This document shows positions 57,517 to 64,000 of a stretch of DNA of 64,000 bases, piece by piece. Position 1 is the stretch's first letter. Each line of letters begins with the position of its first letter. The notes below the pieces were generated by a model. It had not been told where the DNA came from and searched no databases. It saw nothing but the letters and a program-made list of their open reading frames with translations. The stretch lies in NCBI GenBank assembly GCA_944326455.1, contig CALVEA010000005.1:1-64000 (forward strand), given 5' to 3'. Origin of the DNA: Candidatus Gastranaerophilales bacterium (lineage in GTDB: Bacteria; Cyanobacteriota; Vampirovibrionia; Gastranaerophilales; Gastranaerophilaceae). The position numbers were made by a program, and so were the translations under genes.

Positions 57517-58470
57517 ATGAAAACTGGAGCTTTTGTAATACCAACGGGAATAGGAGCCTCAATTGGAGGTTTTGCGGGAGATGCATGTAAATGGGCAAGA
57601 AAGTTTGCTTCCAAAAACAGACTTATCGTAAACCCAAATGTTGTTAATGCTGCCTGTTTTTCCGGAATTACAGAAAACATGCTTTACTTAGAGGGATATT
57701 CTCTGGATGAATTCTTCAAAGGGCATTTGCATTTATTACCAAGCAAAAATAATCGTATCGGCGTCATTTTTGATAAACAGATACCCAAGGATGTTTTAGA
57801 TGTCCATATAAATACAATTAACGCAGTCAAGACGGTCTATGATATAGATATCCCTGAATACATCATAACTGAAGAAGAAGTTGGAGTAGATTTTTTTATT
57901 GACAACTCCGGCTCTTCAGTCGGTAATATAAAAAACCCTGAAACATTACTCAATGCAGGAAGAGCTTTACTAAAAAACGGAGTTGATGTTCTTGCAGTTG
58001 TTTGTTTCTTCCCGGAAGATCAAGGAGAAGATTACGAAAACGGAATTGGAGTTGACCCTGTTGGCGGAGTAGAAGCTATTATATCTCATTACATATCTAA
58101 AGAATTAAAAGTGCCGTGCGCTCACGCACCTGCTTTTGCAGATTATTCTATTTCACCGAAACTTGTTGACCCAAGATGTGCTGCTGAATTTATTACACCG
58201 ACATTTTTACCTTGTATACTTTTAGGATTACAGCACGCACCTAAGTTAACGCCGCATCAGACTCAAGGAAGTATCTCTGTAGACAATGTAGATTTTCTTA
58301 TAACACCATACAACTGTCTTGGAGGGATTCCAATGCTTGAAATGAGTAAAAGGAATAAAAAGGTCTATGCAATCAGGGAAAATGAGACAGTCCTTAATGT
58401 TTCCAAGGTGAACTTTCCAATAAACTGTGATATAATAAATACATACGAAGAATTACTGGAGCTTATATGA
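57517..58470 (+). CDS. DUF3326-family protein
   Basis: The 317-residue product matches DUF3326 as I remember it: it begins VIPTGIGASIGGFAGDA, then has NPNVVNAAC, and later VDPVGGVEAIISHYISKELK and ITPYNCLGG. The family is found in cyanobacteria, some other bacteria and plants, and is functionally uncharacterised. Conserved Cys, His and Asp residues suggest an enzyme. The stop overlaps the pseudopilin start (ATGA), so the two are coupled. Confidence 0.85.
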   Translation: MKTGAFVIPTGIGASIGGFAGDACKWARKFASKNRLIVNPNVVNAACFSGITENMLYLEGYSLDEFFKGHLHLLPSKNNRIGVIFDKQIPKDVLDVHINTINAVKTVYDIDIPEYIITEEEVGVDFFIDNSGSSVGNIKNPETLLNAGRALLKNGVDVLAVVCFFPEDQGEDYENGIGVDPVGGVEAIISHYISKELKVPCAHAPAFADYSISPKLVDPRCAAEFITPTFLPCILLGLQHAPKLTPHQTQGSISVDNVDFLITPYNCLGGIPMLEMSKRNKKVYAIRENETVLNVSKVNFPINCDIINTYEELLELI

Positions 58471-59210
58471 TAAAACTAATAAAAAAAGGTTTCTCTTTGG
58501 CTGAACTGCTTATTGTAATGGCTATTATAGCAATTGTTACAGCTATGAGTTTTACTATCGCAAAAAAAGGGATACAAGATGCATATAACCTTTTTTTCTA
58601 TACCGGATACCAAGGAATGTATGATGCTATAGGCGATGCTGTTGACTATGGGTATCAAATAACAAACACGGGAGTAAACACTTGTGATTTTACAAAACAT
58701 ATTGTAAAAATACTCTCTGGTACAGAAGAATCCTCCAGTTCAACTTCAATTAAATTTGCAGTACCTAACGGAATAAAATATACACTTTCTTATGCCGGAG
58801 CTTATACTTACAACAGCGAACAAGGCTACTATTACAAAATTGTAATGGAAGTTCCGCACCAAAAGAAAAACAGCTCCGACAGCGGTGCAAAAATTACTTT
58901 CTATTATTTCCCTACTTACAATAACGGAATACTTATTCCGGACTCTGTTTCCAGCGCAGATAATCTTATTAATTTGCAATCAAGAAGAGATTTGCTTCCG
59001 TTTTATGTCGATGACGGAACTGTTGGACGAGTTATAGAGTACTCCGGCGGATATGGTTATGAAAAACCGGCTTTTTATGACTTTAAAAACGCATATTGTA
59101 AAGCCTACGGCACACTCACACTCGCCAGTAAAACATTCGTCAATTGCAGCGGAATAGCACAGTCTACGAAGGGTGTCGTTAAACCTGTAAACCCAAGAAA
59201 GATATTCTAA
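58467..59210 (+). CDS. Type IV pilin-like protein (pseudopilin)
   Basis: The 247-residue product starts MIKLIKKGFSLAELLIVMAI, the prepilin cleavage and N-methylation motif (cut between Gly and Phe) with the following hydrophobic helix. The C-terminal 200 residues are a beta-rich, Ser/Tyr-rich globular part. It may be a type IV pilus or type II secretion minor pilin. Pilus assembly genes are not in the window. GGAG lies 5 bases before the ATG within the preceding gene. Confidence 0.88.
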   Translation: MIKLIKKGFSLAELLIVMAIIAIVTAMSFTIAKKGIQDAYNLFFYTGYQGMYDAIGDAVDYGYQITNTGVNTCDFTKHIVKILSGTEESSSSTSIKFAVPNGIKYTLSYAGAYTYNSEQGYYYKIVMEVPHQKKNSSDSGAKITFYYFPTYNNGILIPDSVSSADNLINLQSRRDLLPFYVDDGTVGRVIEYSGGYGYEKPAFYDFKNAYCKAYGTLTLASKTFVNCSGIAQSTKGVVKPVNPRKIF

Positions 59211-59229
59211 GCATTTTCTCTTAAAGATA

Positions 59230-59273
59230 AAAACAACAGCGGCTTGAAAATAAATTCAAGCCGCTGTTGTTTT
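59230..59273. terminator. Bidirectional terminator, pseudopilin / tig
   Basis: A 19-bp perfect hairpin (AAAACAACAGCGGCTTGAA and its complement) has a 6-base loop and T-rich ends. It serves the two convergent genes. Confidence 0.9.
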
Positions 59274-59288
59274 CTTAGTATCTGGTTA

Positions 59289-60581
59289 TTATTTCAAATT
59301 AACAGTATTATTGTCTGCTAAGAATTTTGCAACTTTTTCATTTAATGCCTGTTGTGAAAGTGAATTAAACACTCCGGGAGTTTGTGATAATTGTTTTATC
59401 ATGGTTGGAGTATCTATTTGATACATTCTTCCAAGCTCAGCTAATTTAGCACCAAAATCTGCTTGGGAAACTGTTATATTTTCTTCTTTCGCAATCTTAT
59501 CAATTACAAGAGAGTTTTTAACTCTTATAGCAGCATCCTCTTTTAAATTATTCATTATACTATCATAGCCTTGAGCTTCTACAGCTTGCTCCCAAGTAAA
59601 ACCCTGCATTTGAAGTTTTTGCTTATATTCTTCTAAAAGCTGGTCAGCTTCTCTGTCTATCATTGACTGCTGGATATCAACTTTTGCATTATTAACAACT
59701 TTTTCAAATATTGCCTTCTCAGAATTTGTTCTATCAATGTCTTCTTTCTGCTTATCAAGATATGACTGAATATCAGCTTTTAAATCTTCAACTGTTTTAA
59801 ACGGTCCTACCTTTTGTGCGAATTCATCATTTAATTCAGGCAGCAATTTTGTCTTTATTTCATTGATTTTACACTTAAACACAGCCGGTTGACCTGCGAG
59901 TTTCTTCTCATGATAAGATTCAGGGAATGTAACTGTTATATCAAAATCTTCACCAATAGTCCTATCAACAAGCTGTTCTGCAAAGCCGGGAATAAAGCTT
60001 GAATGAGCCAGGTCAAGGGTATAATTTTTTGCATCACCATGTTCAATTTTTTCTCCGTTGACAAAACCTTCAAAATCAAACACGACAATATCATTTGCAA
60101 GAGTTTTTCTATCAGTTACAACAACAGTAGCAGCCTCTCTTTCAAGAAGCCCGTTGATAGAATTTTGCATAGCATCATCCGGTGTTTTATAACCTTCAAC
60201 ATCAATTGTCATATTTTTGTACTCACCGAGAGTAACTTCCGGTCTTAATTCCATTCTTGCAGTAATCTTTAAATCTTCACCAATATTGTATTTGTAAGAC
60301 TCTACATAAGGTTGAGCCACTACATCAAGATTATTTTCTTTAATAATTTCTGAAAATAGTCTAGGTAAAACGGATTCAAGTGCTTCATGTTTAATTCTTT
60401 CTTCACCGATATTTTGTTCGACAATATTTCTTGGAGCTTTACCTTTTCTAAAACCAGGAATATTTATATACTGTGCAATCTTTTTAGCCGCATTATTATA
60501 ATATCCAACTGCATCCTTAGCAGGAACTTCAATCTCCACTTTTACAATATTTTCAGGGAGTTTTTCAATTTTAGTTTCCAT
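59289..60581 (-). CDS. tig: Trigger factor (ribosome-associated chaperone)
   Basis: The 430-residue chaperone has the usual layout. The N-terminal ribosome-binding domain has the signature GFRKGKAPRNIVE. The peptidyl-prolyl isomerase domain lies about residues 155-245 (DIVVFDFEGFVNGE). The long C-terminal helical domain ends in FLADNNTVNLK. It is monocistronic. A 40-bp palindrome lies about 60 bases upstream. Confidence 0.96.
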   Translation of the reverse strand: METKIEKLPENIVKVEIEVPAKDAVGYYNNAAKKIAQYINIPGFRKGKAPRNIVEQNIGEERIKHEALESVLPRLFSEIIKENNLDVVAQPYVESYKYNIGEDLKITARMELRPEVTLGEYKNMTIDVEGYKTPDDAMQNSINGLLEREAATVVVTDRKTLANDIVVFDFEGFVNGEKIEHGDAKNYTLDLAHSSFIPGFAEQLVDRTIGEDFDITVTFPESYHEKKLAGQPAVFKCKINEIKTKLLPELNDEFAQKVGPFKTVEDLKADIQSYLDKQKEDIDRTNSEKAIFEKVVNNAKVDIQQSMIDREADQLLEEYKQKLQMQGFTWEQAVEAQGYDSIMNNLKEDAAIRVKNSLVIDKIAKEENITVSQADFGAKLAELGRMYQIDTPTMIKQLSQTPGVFNSLSQQALNEKVAKFLADNNTVNLK

Positions 60582-60638
60582 TTACTTATCCTCATTTATA
60601 TATCATCACTTATATACGCTACTACAAACAGGCACAAT

Positions 60639-60678
60639 TGTAAACCGGCGGGGCATTAATATGCCCCGCCGGTTTACA
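60639..60678. terminator. Perfect 18-bp-arm palindrome
   Basis: Arms TGTAAACCGGCGGGGCAT and its exact complement flank a TAAT loop. It lies 20 bases past the stop of the response regulator gene and upstream of tig. It is very stable but not followed by a T run on the minus strand, so it may be a terminator with poor U tract, an mRNA-stabilising hairpin or a protein site. Confidence 0.6.
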
Positions 60679-60698
60679 CATTAGTTAAATAAGTAAAT

Positions 60699-61385
60699 TT
60701 AAACAAGACCTTCTTTTACTGCCTTCACCGCGGCTTGCACTCTATCATTTACACACATTTTTTGAAGAATAGAGCACACATGAGCTTTTGCTGTATGAAC
60801 ACTTACAATAAGTTCTTTAGCAATTTCTGTATTACTTTTACCTTCAACTAAGTGTTTTAGTACCTCATATTCCCTTTCTGTTAGAGGAACCCTGCCCTCT
60901 TCTGAAGATTTATCTTTTAAAATTCCCAAAGTCTCTTGTTTTGGGAATGAATCCAAAACCTTTCTTGCTATAACCGGATCTAACCAGCAGACACCATTGA
61001 CTACATCTCTGATAACATCTGCTAATTTTGATGGATCAATATCTTTCAAACAATATGCCATGGCACCCGAAGATAAGGCTGCAATAACCTCTTCTTCCCT
61101 GTCATGGGAGGTCAAAGCTATAACTTTGATATCACGATTCATTTCTTTAACTTTTAAAGTTGCTTCAATACCATTCATTCCCGCAAGCCCCAAATCCATT
61201 AGAACAATGTTCGGGTTATAGCGTTCAATAAGTTCTAGCCCGTCAACAGCATTATCACTTTCTGCAACGACCTCGATATCATCATTTGAATTCAAAGCAC
61301 ACCTTAATCCAACTCGTGTAAGTTTGAAATCCTCAATTATAATTACGCTAATCGTCTTTTTTTCAATCTCAACTGTAGTACTCAT
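60699..61385 (-). CDS. NarL/FixJ-type response regulator
   Basis: The 228-residue regulator has a receiver domain (residues 11-130): acidic pocket IIIEDFKLTR, phospho-Asp in IVLMDLGLAGMNG, then ALTSHD and LKDI. A GerE helix-turn-helix follows (165-225, LTEREYEVLKHLVEGKSNTE). It should be activated by a histidine kinase. No intact kinase is in the window; the only kinase-like protein (20602-19505) lacks its His. The ATG at 61385 has AAGGAG 7 bases upstream. Confidence 0.93.
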   Translation of the reverse strand: MSTTVEIEKKTISVIIIEDFKLTRVGLRCALNSNDDIEVVAESDNAVDGLELIERYNPNIVLMDLGLAGMNGIEATLKVKEMNRDIKVIALTSHDREEEVIAALSSGAMAYCLKDIDPSKLADVIRDVVNGVCWLDPVIARKVLDSFPKQETLGILKDKSSEEGRVPLTEREYEVLKHLVEGKSNTEIAKELIVSVHTAKAHVCSILQKMCVNDRVQAAVKAVKEGLV

Positions 61386-61494
61386 CAACTCTCTCCTTAC
61401 TATTTGTGTACAAATATATTAAATAATAGTAAAGATTTGCAGTATATTAGCCACTCATCTATAGTTTACTAGCCACCCCTACAGTTCAAAATTA

Positions 61495-62007
61495 TTATGA
61501 TTTTGCAGAATTTTCAAAACCACGTAAAAGAGAAATAAAATTTTTATATTCACATATTAAATTATCAAAAACCATTTTTGAATAGAAATCAGGATTTCGA
61601 TTTTTCAGGATATTTTCTGCATCCAGCATTAAGCTTTCTGCTTTTAACTCCAACTGTTTAAATAACTTTAATTGTTCCTGCGAGCTTAATATATCAGCAC
61701 AAACAAGCTTAACTCTGGAGGTCGTAAGAAATTGAATAGGATTTTCCTGCGGAGGCGAGAGCAGAAGCCTTTTTAATTCAAATTCACCTTCCATAGTAAT
61801 TGAATAAAAAGTTGAAGGTCTGCCGCCTTTAGTCATTGTTTTTTGAGTTTTGACATAACCTGAAGCTTCAAGTCTGTTCAATGCCGGCTTTATTGTACCA
61901 TAGCTTGGGGTTGTGAGAACTGAAAAGAGAAGTCGTATCTCCTTTGATATACCATACATTGTTAAAACTTTTTTACTGAGTTCATATAATATTAAAAGCT
62001 CTATCAT
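61495..62007 (-). CDS. PadR-family transcription regulator
   Basis: The 170-residue regulator has the PadR winged helix at its N-terminus: YELSKKVLTMYGISKEIR, then TTPSYGTIKPALNRLEASGY and the wing TKGGRPSTFYSITMEG. A C-terminal helical dimerisation part (residues 95-165) follows. It lies 10 bases after the GGDEF/HD-GYP gene, and AAGGA precedes the ATG within that gene's tail. The ligand is unknown. Confidence 0.92.
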   Translation of the reverse strand: MIELLILYELSKKVLTMYGISKEIRLLFSVLTTPSYGTIKPALNRLEASGYVKTQKTMTKGGRPSTFYSITMEGEFELKRLLLSPPQENPIQFLTTSRVKLVCADILSSQEQLKLFKQLELKAESLMLDAENILKNRNPDFYSKMVFDNLICEYKNFISLLRGFENSAKS

Positions 62008-62017
62008 CCTTCATTCC

Positions 62018-63910
62018 TTAATTCAGCTCGTTTTGCACTATGGAAACAAACTCATCAGCAAGCTTCTCACTCCATTTATTATTAGCATCACCTTTTATAG
62101 TATTTAAAGCTTCTTCTTTTGACATAGCCGGTCTATAAGGTCTGTTTTCCAGCAAAGCGCAGTAAGAATCCACTATAAGAATAATCTGAGACTCTATAGG
62201 GATATTTTCCCCTGATATTTTGTTGGGATATCCTGTTCCGTTCCAGTTTTCATGATGCTTTTCTATAATAGGAATAATATCAACTACATTACTTATCGGT
62301 TCCAGAATCTCCCTTGCTGCTATAACAGGATGCTGTTTAATAGATTGCTTGTCTTCTTCGGTAAGAGGTTCTTTTTTACCCAGAAGTTCTTTAGGAAGCA
62401 TTGTATTCCCAATATCATACAACAAAACAGCAATTTTCAGCTTATCAATATTCTCTTTGGGCAAATCAAATCTTTTAGCAAGAAGGGATGCCAGTTGAAC
62501 TTTTTGTTTTGTACCGTTTTGTGTATGTTCTGGATTATATGTCTTAATAAGAGCATCCGAAACCTGATACAACATTTCATTATTAATATTCATCTCTTGC
62601 AGCTTATTTGTAAGCATTTTTGATGTTTTTATATCAAGAGGGATTCTATGTTTTGACAAAATATCCATAAATGTATCAATTGCAACTTCCTGCCAAGAAG
62701 TTTCGCTTATCGGCTTAGCCAATGTAACCCTATTCCTGCCATTTCGTTTTGATTCATACATCGCATGGTCTACTAATTCCAAGAGTTCATCAACATCATC
62801 AGAATGTTCAATATATGTTGCTACACCCAAACTTGCAGTAATATGCCCGATTTTTTCGAGATTAACAGCCTCAACAGCTTTTCTTATACGTTCAGCAACG
62901 ACAAGGCCGCCCGCGGAGTCAACACCAGGCAAAATTACATTAAACTCTTCTCCGCCCATTCTTGCGGCAACATCGATTGAACGTCCATTGGTTTTTAAGA
63001 CTTCTGCGATTGCTTTTATTGCAATATCACCGTAATTATGACCATACAAGTCATTAATCTTCTTCAAATGATCCAAATCTATACCAATAACAGTAAATTT
63101 TTGGTTTTGTCTCTTGGAACGTATAGATTCTTTCTTAATAAACTCTTCAAAATATCTTCTATTGTACAGACCTGTCATACCGTCTGTTACAGCTTGTTCT
63201 TTCACTGCTTGGAACAAATCGGCTATAGTTATTGCCAATTCAATTTGTTTTGCAAACAAATTTAAGAAATTTAACTCATTCTCTGTTGCATTTTCACGAG
63301 TCGAAAATACAACCAGCGAACCGAAATGAGAGTGATTATAAGAAAGGGGGACCAAAATAAACGATTTAGCTTTTGTCTCAAGTGCAAAATTCATAGCAAT
63401 ATCATCTTGAAGGTTTGGAAGCACTCTTTTCACAAGATTTAATATATCTGTTGATTGATAAATCTTTTTCCCATCAATAGCCCCCGGTAAAGCTTCAATA
63501 TCAGGGAATTTTAAACGTAAATCAGAAGGCTCGCACTTAAAATAATTAAAGAATTTATCACCGAACAAATCTCCGGAACAAGCTACCAGCTGCAGATAAT
63601 CGCCTTCATTATCAACCAGCCGTTTTGCAATACAGCTGTGCAGATATCCTAATTCACCTTGTAAGCTGCTTACTGTTGCATTTAAAACACTTGACAGCGG
63701 CTTTGAAGAATTCATCATGTCCCAGATATGCTGCAATGTTAACATTTGCCTGTTTGCAGTATCCAATTCCTTCGTTCGGGCAGCAATTTCTTCTTCTAAA
63801 CGAGCATTACGTTCATATAACTCCAACAAGGACTGCTTGCCGTTATATACGGATGATTCTATATGATCTATTTGATTTTTAAAATTTTTTAGACTGTCAA
63901 AAAAGCCCAC
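62018..63910 (-). CDS. GAF-GGDEF protein with degenerate HD-GYP
   Basis: This 630-residue protein has an N-terminal coiled coil (1-60), a GAF-like sensor (65-235), a GGDEF domain (240-398) and an HD-GYP-like domain (465-628). The GGDEF part looks active: GGEEF (319-323) and the inhibitory site RSID (310-313). The HD-GYP part has HHENWNGTGYP (552-562) but reads LLYDIGN (496-502) where LLHDIGK is expected, so the metal-binding His is Tyr. It should make c-di-GMP but probably not degrade it. The start is GTG with GGGG about 8 bases upstream; PadR follows 10 bases later. Confidence 0.92.
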   Translation of the reverse strand: MGFFDSLKNFKNQIDHIESSVYNGKQSLLELYERNARLEEEIAARTKELDTANRQMLTLQHIWDMMNSSKPLSSVLNATVSSLQGELGYLHSCIAKRLVDNEGDYLQLVACSGDLFGDKFFNYFKCEPSDLRLKFPDIEALPGAIDGKKIYQSTDILNLVKRVLPNLQDDIAMNFALETKAKSFILVPLSYNHSHFGSLVVFSTRENATENELNFLNLFAKQIELAITIADLFQAVKEQAVTDGMTGLYNRRYFEEFIKKESIRSKRQNQKFTVIGIDLDHLKKINDLYGHNYGDIAIKAIAEVLKTNGRSIDVAARMGGEEFNVILPGVDSAGGLVVAERIRKAVEAVNLEKIGHITASLGVATYIEHSDDVDELLELVDHAMYESKRNGRNRVTLAKPISETSWQEVAIDTFMDILSKHRIPLDIKTSKMLTNKLQEMNINNEMLYQVSDALIKTYNPEHTQNGTKQKVQLASLLAKRFDLPKENIDKLKIAVLLYDIGNTMLPKELLGKKEPLTEEDKQSIKQHPVIAAREILEPISNVVDIIPIIEKHHENWNGTGYPNKISGENIPIESQIILIVDSYCALLENRPYRPAMSKEEALNTIKGDANNKWSEKLADEFVSIVQNELN

Positions 63911-64000
63911 AAGTCTTGCCCCATATATTTTAACCCTATTAGTATAACATATTTTACGGGTTTACTTCAATAATAAAAATTAAAATCCTCCTTGACGGGA

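Overview
The window is AT-rich and gene-dense. It looks like chromosomal DNA of a non-photosynthetic relative of Cyanobacteria, most likely a gut-type Melainabacteria/Gastranaerophilales (Vampirovibrionia) genome. The strongest evidence is a split rpoC: rpoB, rpoC1 and rpoC2 lie in tandem at 35532-44483, and rpoC2 carries a large insertion (about 650 residues) directly after the trigger-helix motif, as in cyanobacterial SI3. An IctB-like O-antigen ligase-family protein, a DUF3326 protein and a DUF4330 protein fit the same affiliation. A heptose-phosphate kinase, an AsmA-like protein and an O-antigen ligase-like protein point to a Gram-negative envelope. The species assignment is inference; the gene content is read from the sequence.

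Layout. 1-3800: a Met/Gln-rich helical protein, a TOPRIM-only (OLD-like) protein, tRNA-Lys(UUU) with a partial 3'-end duplication downstream, and a sugar porter. 3863-8574: dxr and a YbaK-like editing protein, converging on a BioF-like aminotransferase, a CtpA-like protease and a secreted HExxH protein. 8575-9375: an 800-base gene-free stretch made of hairpins, inverted repeats and an 8-bp tandem repeat. 9376-12061: an MnmC-like methyltransferase with large insertions, overlapping an FAD oxidoreductase. 12023-20602: a six-gene minus-strand run (histidine-kinase-like protein lacking its His, MalK-like ATPase, AsmA-like giant, small PilZ-like protein, TPR protein, uridine-kinase-like protein). 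20730-28114: a DnaJ with a reduced zinc module, an EF-hand helical protein, gcvT-gcvH-gcvPA and a NupC transporter.

28216-35399: an unknown protein with a winged-helix partner, a HEAT/queC/DUF366/SPOR cluster, two short proteins with near-identical promoters, folD and a CooC-like ATPase. 35532-45987: the RNA polymerase genes and purB. 46133-57417: a small LuxR-type protein, two tandem secreted coiled-coil paralogues, WecG-type glycosyltransferase, the N-terminal half of transketolase, ligA, IctB-like, DUF4330, heptose kinase, two lineage-type unknowns and a CorC/HlyC protein. 57517-63910: DUF3326 and pseudopilin, trigger factor, a NarL-type response regulator, PadR, and a GAF-GGDEF-HD-GYP protein whose HD motif is damaged.

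The most notable themes are signalling proteins with lost catalytic residues (20602-19505 and 63910-62018), a repeated TATAAT-N6-ATG arrangement suggesting leaderless mRNAs, a near-identical AT-rich promoter shared by unrelated short unknown genes, and a TTACA-N5-TTACA direct repeat in four intergenic regions. No phage, transposase, CRISPR array or rRNA gene was seen.
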